A program made the position numbers and the translations under genes. A DNA stretch of 64,000 nucleotides from Elephas maximus indicus (Eukaryota; Chordata; Mammalia; Proboscidea; Elephantidae), in NCBI RefSeq assembly GCF_024166365.1, contig NC_064820.1, forward strand, positions 86,814,001 to 86,878,000. The letters run 5' to 3'. Within the stretch, counting starts at the first letter, position 1, and the number at the start of each line of letters is the position of its first letter. Under the pieces are notes generated by a model. The model was not told where the DNA came from, ran no database searches, and saw only the letters and a list, made by a program, of their open reading frames with translations. Positions 1 to 10,490 of the stretch are shown in pieces.

Positions 1-395
1 GAAGTAGGTGCAGAGAGGAAAACTAGTATAGGGGACACACAAGGATCCTAGTGAGAACTGATGAAGGTCTGACCCGAGCTATGTGCAGTAAGGGATAGAG
101 AAGAGGGGATCATGCGTGATCTGGAGATGGAGAAAAATGAAAAAAACGGGGTTATTATGTGCCCATTTCAAAAGAAAGAGCAAAGATTATCTCCTTGGCC
201 AACCTCCTGCAATATCTATATTAATTAAGTATCACAGAGTACGCATACACAACCAGAGTTCACTCCTTAAAGTGTATATACGAATGAAAAGGTAAGGAGG
301 GGTGGGAAATCTAGACTAATGGAAATAGAACAAACAGAATAAAAATAATGAGAATGTTGACACATTGTGAAAAATGTAACCAATGTCATGGGACA
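1..395. other. Unassigned non-coding sequence
   Basis: AT-rich sequence with no long reading frame and no repeat I recognise. It ends where a plus-strand SINE begins. Confidence 0.5.
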
Positions 396-512
396 GGAAA
401 CCCTGGTGGCGTAATGGCTAAGAGCTTACCAAAAAGTTGAAGCTCTGTAGGGCAGCTCTACTCTGTGCTATAGGGTCATTGTGAGTTGGAATTGACTTGA
501 TGGCAAGGGGCC
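396..512 (+). repeat. AfroSINE, internally shortened
   Basis: The copy starts with the family head (GGAAACCCTGGTGGCG) and ends with the body/tail block (CTATAGGGTCATTGTGAGTT, then a degenerate GACTTGATGGCAA). The central part normally holding the box-B-like region and the CTTCCATAAAGATTACAG segment is missing, so it is about 117 bp against roughly 200 bp for longer copies here. Recognition is by alignment to the other copies in the window. Confidence 0.8.
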
Positions 513-544
513 ATGGAACAGTTTATATAAAAATTATTAAATGG

Positions 545-597
545 AACCTAATTTGCTGTGTAAACTTTCACCTAAAACACAATAAAATATTTTTTTA
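545..597 (+). repeat. L1 3' end fragment (elephant-type L1)
   Basis: The stretch GTAAACTTTCACCTAAAACA followed by CAATAAAATATTTTTTTAAA is the reverse complement of the 3' ends of the two long L1 elements at 5371 and 50841. It is a heavily 5'-truncated L1 insertion or remnant of about 50 bp, directly downstream of the SINE. Confidence 0.65.
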
Positions 598-649
598 AAT
601 TGTAGCCGTGAGTTCTTTAACTATAAATTATTTCATGTAATTGTCACTG

Positions 650-800
650 CTAGTTGCTATCGAGTTGATTCTGACTCATGGCGACCCCATGTGTGCAGAG
701 TATAACTGCTCCATAGGGGTTTCGAGGCTGTGACCTTTCCAAAGCAGGGCTTTTGGCTAGTAGTCAAGCGCTTAATTGTTTGCACCACCCAGGAATCCAT
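650..800 (-). repeat. AfroSINE, variant with CACCCAGG head
   Basis: In minus orientation the copy reads head to tail from 800 to 650. The tail block is visible on plus as CGAGTTGATTCTGACTCATG and the head as TGCACCACCCAGGAATCC. This head and the CCATGTGTGCAGAGTA body mark a second AfroSINE subfamily, distinct from copies with the CACCAGGG head. Confidence 0.85.
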
Positions 801-1121
801 TTTGTGTGATAGAACCAAATATTTTTTCAGGGAGAGTACATTTTTTTTTCGGTAACAGTGAAAGTTCATAGGAAAATCAGCATTTCACTCTCTTTGGGTT
901 TCTAATGCATAGTTACCTAGAGTTCCTCCCAGCAAACAAATAAATGAACAAAACTCCAAAACAAAGATACAAAAATTAAGAGAGCAACCAAACAAAATAT
1001 AAATCATTCATTTTATAAATATATTCAGTATATATATTCAGGACAAGTAACATTTCAAAACTGTGGCTTAGATCATTCAGTCCTTGATTGGAAAGACTCC
1101 GGATTCTATACTACTTGCCTT
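801..1121. other. Unassigned non-coding sequence
   Basis: AT-rich, no recognised repeat, no supported gene. Confidence 0.45.
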
Positions 1122-1575
1122 CTATCACAGGTTGGGTTCTGTAAAAGCAGACTCTAAGGTGAGCTTGGAACATAAGATGTTATTTAGGGATCAACCCTGT
1201 GAAAAGAAAGGTGAGAAAGCAGGACTGGACAAAGGAAGAAGTACAACTGCAATTCAGGCCCAATCTGGGAGAGATCTCTGGAGCAAATATTGTCCTTTAG
1301 AGTGTCCCATATCTGGGCAAAATGGCCTGGTCTTTATATCCCAGCCTCACTCACTCACCAGATGTGAGCTGCCCCAGGCAGGGTGTGATCTCCTGAGAGG
1401 TGGTTCTTAGCAGCTGAGGCAGACCCTGAAGATGCTGACCCTCCCCACAGCTGGGTAACATGTCATTCCTTGAAAGTGGGTCTCTGTGTTCCCAACATCT
1501 GCATACCCCTGTTTGAATGTAGCTCAAGGATAGAAGCAGACCATATTACTGGCCTTGGTAGAACCCTATCTAGAT
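1122..1575 (-). repeat. Probable solo LTR of an old endogenous retrovirus-like element
   Basis: Read on the minus strand this looks like an LTR: a TATA-like GATATAAAG at about 1331-1340, a degenerate polyadenylation site near 1181, and an end close to GAACCCAACCTGTGATA. No internal retroviral sequence flanks it, so it would be a solo LTR or LTR fragment. The 108-codon plus-strand reading frame crossing it has no recognisable motif and is treated as chance. The family name is not certain. Confidence 0.55.
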
Positions 1576-1843
1576 CACTCCAGCCAAATGGCTATATCCC
1601 CTATACTTAAGCGCTATTTCAGAATTATAGAAACATGGAAATGGTGTGGGGAAAAGAAGAATGCAAAGTTGAATCTAAATTAATTTATTAATAATAAAAT
1701 ACCAATGGAAATTAAAAGAAGCAGAAAAAAAAATATTATTGTGAGGGTATTGTTCTTCTCTTAACTTTCTGAGTGAAATAAAAATAAAAAAAAAACCAAG
1801 CCGGTTATGTAAAGGTAAGTAGATACTAGGCAAAAATTTAATT

Positions 1844-2010
1844 CTGTTGTTGTTGTTGTTGTGTGTCTTCAAGTCGATTCTGACTCATAGTGACCCTATA
1901 ACACAGGGTAAACTTCCCCATGGGCTTTCCAAGGAGATGCTGCTGGATTCTAACTGCCGACCTTTTCGTTAGCAGCCAAGCTCTTAACCACTGTGCCACC
2001 AGGGCTCCCT
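1844..2010 (-). repeat. AfroSINE with GTT-repeat tail
   Basis: Plus-strand order is a (GTT)n tract, GTCTTCAAGTCGATTCTGAC, the CCCCATGGGCTTTCC body, then ACCACTGTGCCACCAGGG, which is the reversed head. The (GTT)n on plus is a (CAA)n tail in element orientation, the same kind of tail the RTE elements carry. Confidence 0.88.
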
Positions 2011-3185
2011 TTTCTGTATATATAGTGGAAATCACAGAATTAATAAAACATACAAAGCAATAACACAGCTTCATATAACTAGAAGAAACTTTAAGAAGTG
2101 ATGTAGAGTACTCCAAAACTACAGGAGAAAACTGTAGTTTCCTTTCTCCATTCAGTCAGGGACACCTCATCTGAAATGACTTACCAAGACATTTAAATTC
2201 TCTTTGCTTGAGTCACTAATAATTGAATAGTACTCATAACAGGAGTATTATCATGTAGAAATTATGACATAAAGTAGAGAATGGAGGGGAGATAACTTTA
2301 AAAACCAATAGCTAAAGATAGTTCACCAGAGTTTAGATTGTAAGTCTTCTCCAACGTGATGGCAGAGAAAAGGTGCAGAAAATGGAGAAGGTCTTTAAAT
2401 GTGATTCCTGAAATTTGGTACTATAGACTGAGTTCATAAATTCCTCATCCCTCAGAATTTCTCTCTATGGTTAGCACTCATTGATTCAGATCTCATAAAT
2501 TTGGAATGTTGCAGTTATACAATAGTAGTGTGTCATTCTGACTGAGAAAACATTTTGCAATGATTTTTTTCCCTGGAAATTATAGATTCTTGTGAATAAA
2601 GGGCCTACTAATTTTCCCCAAGCATACATTCAAATTCTGAAACTAGTAATTATTTCCATGATGTCTAAGGTGGTCATGATCCATTGCCATGGGTCAATAA
2701 TGACTTGTAATTATTAAAACTAATTGAACCTATTCTTCACAATATCATGTTTTATTATGCAAATTATTTAGAAAATAATAAAATAGCATTTATTTCAAAA
2801 AATTATTTTTCACTGGTTTAGATGGAATTTTTTGCTCTTCTTTCACATTAGGGAGGCTTATCGTAGTTCCCATTGCAACTCCTCTCCCTGACCCAAATAA
2901 TGGGCTCTGCATGCCTGCCTAGACACTATGCTGTGTAACAGAAAGCCTCAATCCATCCAGGCCTAGGAAAACCCAGGTCAGTGCAATGATACAGATACAA
3001 GAAGAGACCAGAAGAGGAAAGAGAAGTGGGTAAACGATAATATCCAAACAAATTATAAGCTCCCATGTACCTCCAAAACACCTGAATGATAACCATGGCA
3101 CACTAACCCAAAAAACCAGTTTCCCACAAACACTTTGGTCTTTGAGTTTTGTTCTTCTGTTTTTTTTTTTTTTATCACGTTTTTA
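2011..3185. other. Unassigned AT-rich sequence
   Basis: About 1.2 kb with no supported gene. Short reading frames show no motif. A T-run lies at about 3160-3173. Confidence 0.5.
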
Positions 3186-3222
3186 TCGTAAGGTGCCATT
3201 GAGTCAATTTTGAATCATAAGC
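3186..3222 (-). repeat. AfroSINE or RTE 3'-end remnant
   Basis: Only the tail block survives (AAGGTGCCATTGAGTCAATT). This sequence is shared by AfroSINEs and the RTE 3' end, so the parent cannot be decided. Confidence 0.45.
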
Positions 3223-3747
3223 TATATTAATTAACTGTGGAAAATAATGCACTCCAAAGTTACCATTTTATTAACTTAAAAAAATTCCAAAAATCAGGTT
3301 ATATCCTTTTATTTTCAGAGTGTATGTATCTGATGAACAATTACATTAGATGTCTGTACTTTCTCTTTCTATAAAAAAAAGTCTTGGTCTTAGGCACTGT
3401 GTCTATCCGAGTTGTAGCAAGAAGGTCCCATAGCCCTTCACCCATCACAGGAAGCACTGCTGCTAATGCTAGAGAGTGGATACTGGAACCTCCATCACTG
3501 TGGAGTTACAAGCTTCCACTGCCACCTTTGCCAAAAAACAGACTCTGAGAAACACCTACTTCCTCTCATTGTTCTCTTCCAAAATAATTTCTCCTGCAAG
3601 CTAGATCCATTGGCCAAGGCTGGGTCACCTATTTGCACCTAAAAGAGAAACTGGGAAAATGCTTTTAGGGTTTCTACCTTGCGTATAACAGAAAGCCTTG
3701 ATCATAATGGGAGAAATTTGTCAAACATAGAAACGGTGCTCAAAAAG
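3223..3747. other. Unassigned non-coding sequence
   Basis: No recognised repeat or gene. Confidence 0.45.
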
Positions 3748-3949
3748 TGGTAACTTGTTGCCCTTGAGTCAATTCCAACTCATGGTGACCTCAGGTGACA
3801 GAGTAGAATTGCTCCATAGGGTGTTCTTGGTTTTAATCTTTATGGAAGTAGATTGCCAGGCCATTCTTCCATGGCACCAGTGGGTGGGCTCAAACTGCCA
3901 ACATTTAGGTTAGTAGTTGAATACAAACCATTTGTGCTACCTGGGGATC
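3748..3949 (-). repeat. AfroSINE
   Basis: Full-length-like minus copy. The tail block TTGCCCTTGAGTCAATTCCA is at the left, the CCATAGGG body and a degenerate CTTTATGGAAGTAGATTGCC in the middle, and a diverged head (GTGCTACCTGGGGATC) at the right. It is the first of three same-strand SINEs in about 700 bp. Confidence 0.85.
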
Positions 3950-4045
3950 TCAAAGGTAGTATGTGGCCCCAAAAAGCTACGTAAGTATCCATGAGAATGA
4001 AATGCGACCAAATAGAGATCAAAACTTGTACATCAAATTACTGGT

Positions 4046-4243
4046 AGCCAGTGTCTGTGGAGTGAGTTCTCACTCATGGCAACCCCATATGTTGCTGAGT
4101 AGAATTGTACTTCATAGGATTTTTAAGGCTATGACTTTTCAGAAGCAAATCTCCAGGCCTTCCTTACAAGGTACCTCTGGTTGGGTTTGAACCATCAATC
4201 GTTCCTTAGTAGTTGATTGCTTAGCCATTTGCATTACCCAGGA
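4046..4243 (-). repeat. AfroSINE, CACCCAGG-head variant
   Basis: Minus copy with GAGTTCTCACTCATGGCAAC at the tail side, the AGATC/CCAGGCC middle block, and the reversed head TGCATTACCCAGGAAC. More diverged than its neighbour at 4247. Confidence 0.82.
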
Positions 4244-4246
4244 ACT

Positions 4247-4454
4247 GGTTGTTGTTATTAGGAACTGTCAAGTTGATTTGGACTCATAGCAACCCCCAGT
4301 GACAGAGTAGAACTTCCCCATAGGGTTTCCCAGGCTGTAATCTTTATGGGAGCTGATCTCCAGGTCTTTCTCCAGTGCAATCACTGGGCGAGTTTGAACC
4401 ACCAACCTTTCGATTAGCAGCAGAGCACTTAACAATTGTGCCACCAGGGCTCCT
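4247..4454 (-). repeat. AfroSINE
   Basis: Minus copy reading from a GTTGTTATTAGG tail to a GTGCCACCAGGGCTCC head. The RTE insertion site duplication begins at the next base (4455), so this SINE sits at the edge of the RTE target. Confidence 0.87.
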
Positions 4455-4465
4455 TAGGGACAGGT
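4455..4465. repeat. Target-site duplication, left copy (RTE)
   Basis: TAGGGACAGGT here matches TAGGGACTGGT at 15208-15218 (10 of 11). The pair brackets the whole RTE plus L1 composite and fixes the RTE ends. Confidence 0.75.
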
Positions 4466-4859
4466 GTTGTTGTTGTAGTAAGATGCCATCAAGTCGGTTC
4501 CGAATCATAGCAATTGTATGTGCAACAGAATGAAACACTGCCCGGTCCTGCACCATCCTTACAATCTACGCCATGCTTAAGCCCCTTGTTGCAGCCACTG
4601 TGTCAATCCATCTCATTGATGGTCTTCTTCTCCTTCACTAACCCTCTACTATGCCAAGCATGATGTCCTTCTCCAGGGACTGAGCCCTCCCAATAACATA
4701 TCCAAAGTATGTGGGACGAAGTCTCGCCATCCTCGCTTCTAAGGCGCATTCTGGTTGTACTTCTTCCAAGACAGATTTGGCATCCGTGATATATTCAACA
4801 TTCTTCTCCAACACCACAATTCAAAGCATCAATTCTTCTTCGGTCTTCCTTATTCATCG

Positions 4860-5355
4860 TTCAGCTTTCGCATGCATAGGAGGCAATTGAAAATACCATG
4901 GCTTGGGTCAGGTGTACCTCAGTTTTCAAGGTGACATCTTTGTTTTTTAATACTTTAAAGAGGTCTTTTGATTTCTTGGCTGCTGCTTCCATTGATGTTG
5001 ATTGTGGATCCCAGTAAAATGAAATCTTTGACAACTTTAATCTTTCCCCCATTTATCGTGGTGTTGCTTATTGGTCCAGTTGTGAGGATTTTTGTTTTCT
5101 TTATGTTGAGGTGTAAGTCATACTGAAGGCTGTGGTCTTTGGTTTTCATCAGTAAGTGCTTCAAGTCCTCTTTATTTTCAGAAAGCAAGGTCGTGTCATC
5201 TGCATAATGCAGGTTGTTAATGAGTCTTCCTCCAATCCTGATGCCCCATTCTTCTTCATGTAGTCCAGCTTCTTGGATAATTTGCTCAGCATGTAGACTA
5301 AGTACGTATGGTAAAAGGATACAACCCTGATGCACACCCTTCCTGACTTTAAACC
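4860..5355 (-). pseudogene. RTE reverse transcriptase remnant, C-terminal half
   Basis: Minus-strand translation of 5335-4955 gives a 126-residue piece with QGCILLPYV, a leucine/isoleucine-rich helix, then LHYADDTTLL with the catalytic YADD box intact (about 5206-5195). The following block (ILTTGP, DFILLGS) is the RTE thumb-region signature seen in the other copies. A second frame (5052-4861) carries HLTQAMVFSIASYACES, showing a frameshift. It is the downstream part of the gene whose upstream part lies beyond the L1 at 12938-13500. Confidence 0.85.
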
Positions 5356-5370
5356 ATGCAGTATCTTCTT
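5356..5370. repeat. Target-site duplication, left copy (L1)
   Basis: ATGCAGTATCTTCTT here matches AGGCATTATCTTCTT at 12923-12937 (13 of 15). Joining RTE sequence across one copy restores the order seen in the plus-strand RTE near 41890-41925, confirming that the L1 inserted into an existing RTE. Confidence 0.85.
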
Positions 5371-6237
5371 TTATTTTTTTTAATAATTTTTATTGTGCTT
5401 TAAGTGAAAGTTTACAAATCAAGTCAGTCTCTCACATAAAAACTTATATACAGCTTGCTACATACTCCCAATTACTCACCACCTAATAAGACAGCCTTCT
5501 TTCTCCTTCCACTCTCTCCTTTCGTGTCCATTTCGCCAACATAGTCTCAAGTGTCCACCTGATCCAAGAAGCTCACTCCTAACCAAACCATTGTCCAGTC
5601 CAATCCATGTGTGGAGAGTTGCCTTTGGGAATGGGTCCTGTCCTGGGCCAACAGAAGGTCTGGGGGCCATGACCTCCAGGGTCCTTCTAGTCTCAGTCAG
5701 ACCATTAAATGTGGTCTTTTTATGAGAATTTGGGGTCTGCATCCCACTGTTCTCCTGCTCCCTCAGGGGTTCTCTGTTGTGTTCCCTGTCAGGGCAGTCA
5801 TCGGTTGTAGCAGAGCACCATCTAGTTCTTCTGGTATCAGGATGATGTAGTCTTTGGTTCATGTGGCTCTTTCTGACTCTTGGGCTTGTAATTACCTTGT
5901 GTCCTTGGTGTTCTTCATTCTCTTTTGATCCAGGTAAGTTGAGACCAATTGATGCATCTTAAATGGCTGCTTGCTGGCATTTTAAGAACCCAAATGCCAC
6001 TCTTCAAAGTGGGATGCAGAATGTTTTCTTAATGGATTTTATTATGCCAACTGACTTAGATGTGCTCTGAAATCATGGTCCCCAAACCCCTGCTCCTGCT
6101 ACACTGGTGTTTGAAGCATTCAGTTTATTCAGGAAACTGCTTTTGGTTTAGCCCAGTTGTGCTGACCTCCCCTGTATTGTGTGCTGCCTTTCCCTTCACC
6201 TAAAGTAGTTCTTATCTCCTATCAAATTAGTGAATAC

Positions 6238-6272
6238 CCCTCTCCCACCCTCCCTCCGTCCCTCCTCTCGTA
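6238..6272 (-). other. Polypurine/G-rich tract of the L1 3'UTR
   Basis: The minus strand carries closely spaced G-runs (GGGAGGGTGGGAGAGGGG within it), a pattern able to form a G-quadruplex. L1 3'UTRs commonly hold such a tract. The matching position in copy B is about 51760-51790. Confidence 0.6.
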
Positions 6273-6289
6273 ACCACAAAAGAATGTTT

Positions 6290-9200
6290 TCTTCTCAGTT
6301 TAAACTATTTCTCAAGTTCTTATAATAGTGGTCTTATACAATATTTGTCCTTTTGCAACTAATTTCACTCAGCATAATGCCTTCCAGTTTCCTCCATGTT
6401 ATGAAATGTTTCACAGATTCCTCACTGTTCTTTATTGATGTGTAGTATTCCATTGTGTGAATATACCATAATTTATTTATCCATTCATCCGTTGATGGGC
6501 ACCTTGGTTGCTTCCGTCTTTTTACTATTGTAAACAGTGCCTTTTTTTTTTTTTTTTTTAAACAGTGCTGCAGTGAACATGGGTATGCATGTATCTGTTT
6601 GTGTAAAGGCTCTTACTTCTCTAGGATATATTCCAATGAGTGGAATTGCTGGATTGTATGGTAGTTCTGTTTCTAGCTTTTTAAGGAAGCACCAAATCGA
6701 TCTCTAAAGTGGTTGTACCATTTTACATTCCCACCAGCAATGTATAAGAGTTCCAATCTCTCCACAGCCTCTCCAACATTTATTCTTTTGTGTTTTTTGG
6801 ATTGATGCCAGCCTTGTTGGAGTGAGAGGAAATCTCATTGTAGTTTTGATCTGCATTTCTCTAATGGCTAATGATTGTGAACATTTCTGCATGTATCTGT
6901 TAGCTACTTGAATGTCTTCTTAGTGAAGTGTCTCTTCATATCTTTTGCCCATTTTTTAATAGGGTTATTTGTCTTTTTGTAGTTGCGTTTTTGCAGTATC
7001 ATGTAGATTTCAGAGCTCAGGCGCTGATTGGGAATGTCATAGCTAAAAACTTTTTCCCAGTCTGTAGGTAGTTTTTTTACTCTTTTGGTGAAGTCTTTGG
7101 ATGAGCATAGGTGTTGGATTTTTAGTAGCTCCCAGTTATCTAGTTTTTCTTCTGCATTCTTAATAATGTTTTGTATACTGTTTATGCCATGTATTAGGGC
7201 TCCTAACATTGTCACTATTTTTTCTTCCATGATCTTTATTGTTTTCGATTTTATATTTAGGTCTTTGATCCATTTTGAGCTCATTTTTCTGCATGGAGTG
7301 AGGTATGGCTCTTGTTTCATTTTTTTGCAAAAGGATATCCAGTTATGCCAGCACCATTTGTTAAAAAGACTGTCTTTTCCCCATTTAACTGTTTTGGGGC
7401 CTTTGTCAAATACCAACTGCTCATATGTGGATGGATTTATGTCTGGATTCTGAACTCTGTTCCATTAGTCTATGTATCGGTTGTTGTACCAGTACCAGGC
7501 TGTTTTGACTACTGTGGCGGTATAATAGGTTCTAAAATCAGGTAAAGTAAGACCTACCACTTTGTTCTTTTTTTCAGTAATGTCTTATTTATCCGGGGCC
7601 TCTTTCCCTTCTATATGAAGTCGGTGATTTGTTTCTCCGTCTCATTAAAGAATATATTTGGGATTTGGATTGGAATTGCATTAAATGTATAGATCGCTTT
7701 TGGTAGAACAAACATTTTTATAATGTTAAGTCTTCCTATCCATGAGCAAGGTATGTTTTTCCGTTTATGTAAGTCTCTTTTGGTTTCTTGCAGAAGTGTA
7801 CTGTAAGTTTTCTTTGTATAAGTCTTTTACGTCTCTGGCAAGATTTATTCCTAAGTATTTTATCTTCTTGGGGACTACTGTAAATGGCATTGATTTGGTG
7901 ATTTCCTCTTCAATGTTCTTTTTGTTGGTGTAGAGAAATCAAACTGATTTTTGTATGTTTATCTTGTATCCCGATACTCTGCTGAACTCTTCTATTAGTT
8001 TCAGTAATTTTCTGGAGGATTCCTTATGGTTTCCTGTGTATAAGATCATGCCATCTGCAAATAGAGATATTTTTACTTCTTCCTTGCCAACCTGGATGCC
8101 CTTTATTTCTTTATCTAGCCTAATTGCTCTGGCTAGGGCCTCCAACACAATGTTGAATAAGAGCAGTTATAAAGGGCATCCTTATCTGGTTCCAGATCTC
8201 ACTGGGAATGCTTTCAGGCTCTCTCCATTTAGGGTGATGCTGGCTGTTGGCTTTGTATAAACACCCTTTATTACGTTCACGAATTTTTCTTCTATTCCTA
8301 TTTTGCTGAGCGTTTTTATTATGAATGGGTGTTGAACATTGTCAAATGCCTTTTCTGCATCAATTGATAAAATCATGTGATTCTTGTCTTTTGTTTTATT
8401 TATGTGGTGGATTATATTAATTGTTTTTCTAATGTTGAACCATCCCTGCATACCTGGTATGAATTCCACTTGGTCATGGTGAATTATTTTTTTGATATGT
8501 TGTTGAATTTTATTGGCTAGAATTTTGTTGAGCATTCTTGCATCTATGTTCATGAGGGATATAGGTCTATAATTTTCTTTTCTTGTGGTGTCTTTACCTG
8601 GTTTTGATATCAGGGATATGGTGGCTTCATAGAATGAGATTGGTAGTATTCCGTCCTCTTCTATGCTCTGAAATACCTTCAGAAGAAGTGGTGTTAACTC
8701 TTCTCTGAAAGCTTAATAGAACTCTTCAGTGAAGCCATCCAGACCAGGACTTTTTTGTTGGGGAGTGTTTTGATTCCTTCTCAATCTCTTCTTTTGTTAT
8801 GGGCCTATATAGTTGTTCTACCTCTGTTTGTGTTAGTTTAGGTAGGTAGTGTGTTTCTAGGAATTCATCCATTTCTTCTAGGTTTTCAAATTAGTTAGAG
8901 TACAATTTTTCATAGCAATCTGATATGATTCTTTTAATTTCAGTTGGGTCTGTTGTAATATAGCCCACCTCATTTCTTATTCTGGTTATTTGCTTCCTCA
9001 CCTGTTTTTCTTTTGTCAGTTTGGCCAGTGGTTTATCAATTTTGTTGATTTTTTCAAAGAACGAGCTTTTAGTCTTGTTAATCCTTTCGGTTGTCTTTCT
9101 GTTTTCTATTTCATTTAGTTCTGCTCTAATTTTTATTATTTGTTTTCTTCTGGTGCCTGTGGGTTTCTTTTGTTGCTCTCTTTCTATTTGTTCAAGAGGT

Positions 9201-10151
9201 AGGGATAATTCTTTGATTTTGGCCCTTCTTTTTGTATGTGTGCATTTATTCATATAAATTGGCCTCTGAGCACCGCTTTTGCTGTGTCCCAAAGGTTCTG
9301 ATAGGAAGTGTTTTCATTCTCATTGGATTCTTTGAATTTCTTTATTCCATCCTTAATGTCTTCTATAATCCAGTCTTTTTTGAGCAGGGTATTGTTCAGT
9401 TTCCAAGTGTTTAATTTCTTTTCCCTACTTTTCCTGTTATTGATTTCCACTTTTATGGCCTTATGGTCAGAGAAGATGCTTTGTAATATTTCAATGTTTT
9501 GGATTCTGCTAAGGCTTCTTTATGACCTAATGTGTGGTCTATTCTAGAGAATGTTCCATGTGCACTAGAAAAGAAAGTATAGTTGGTTGCTGTTGGGTGG
9601 AGTGTTTTGTGTACGTCTACGAGGTCAAGTTGGTTGATTGTGGCATTCAGATCTTCCGTGTCTTAATTGAGCTTCTTTCTGGATGTCCTGTCCTTCACTG
9701 AAAGTGGTGTGTTGAAGTCTCCTACTATGATTGTGGAGATGTCTATCTCACTTTTCAATGCTGATAGAGTTTGTTTTATGTATCTTGCAGCCGTGTCATT
9801 GGATGCATAAATATTTAATATGGTTATGTCTTCTTGGTGTATTGTCCGTTTAATCATTATATAGTGTCCTTCCTTATCCTTTCTGATGGATATAACTTTA
9901 AAATCTATTTTGTCAGAAATTAATATTGCTACTTCTGCTCTTTTTTGATTTTTGTTTGCTTGATATATTTTTTTCCATCCTTTGAGTTTTAGTTTGTTTG
10001 TGTCTCTAAGCCTAAGGTGTGTCTCTTGTAGGCAGTATATAGACGGATCTTGTTTTTTAATCCGTTCTGCCACTCTCTGTTTCTTTATTGGTGCATTTAG
10101 TCCATTTACATTCAGAGTAATTATGGGTAGGTATGAATTTAGTGCTATCAT
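6290..10151 (-). pseudogene. L1 ORF2 (endonuclease/reverse transcriptase), decayed
   Basis: ORF2p is the L1 replication enzyme, with an APE-like endonuclease followed by RT and a cysteine-rich C-terminus. The start is placed at 10151 because translation there begins MIALNSYLPIITLNVNGLNA, the typical N-terminus. Endonuclease blocks YCLQETHL and VGDFN follow. A stop at 9663-9665 ends the first frame, and later pieces lie in different frames (9450-9250, 9292-8891, 8553-8182, 8148-7939, 7416-6904, 6892-6704). RT shows [12 protein letters not shown] and the palm box FADG at about 8058-8050, where FADD is expected, so a catalytic aspartate is lost. [10 protein letters not shown] and [11 protein letters not shown] mark the C-terminal region. 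Confidence 0.92.
6532..6568. repeat. T-run flanked by direct repeats inside L1 ORF2
   Basis: AAACAGTGC (6532-6540), then C plus 18 T (6541-6559), then AAACAGTGC (6560-6568). L1 copy B has uninterrupted sequence here (AAACAGTGCTGCAGTG). It looks like an insertion made only of a poly(A) tail on the minus strand, with a 9 bp TSD. Confidence 0.7.
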
Positions 10152-10490
10152 TTTGATGTCTTTTTTTGTGTGTTGTTGACAGTTTTTTTCCCACTTAATT
10201 TTATGTGCAGAGTAGATTTTCTTTATATATTGTCTTTTCCTCATATTTGTTGTCACTGATTTTGTTTCTGCTGAGTCTCTATTTTTTTCTTGTATTTTGT
10301 TTTGATAAGTAGGATAGTTTGTCTCCTTTGTGGTTACCTTATTATTTACCCCTATTTTTCTAAATTTAAACCCAACTTTTATTTCTTTGTATCGCTGTAT
10401 CTTCCTCTCCACATGGGAGGTGTATGATTACATTTCATAGTCACTCTTTATTATTGTAATGTTGTCTTCTTTTATATAATAACATCACCG

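Noticed and set aside
1084-1410. 108-codon plus-strand reading frame
   Set aside because: It lies across a probable LTR, has no motif, and mammalian non-coding DNA often gives frames of this length.
9021-9257. Hydrophobic plus-strand frames across the L1s, for example FSLDSLNFFIPSL-type peptides
   Set aside because: They are antisense shadows of A-rich L1 coding strands, which give Phe/Leu/Ser-rich translations.
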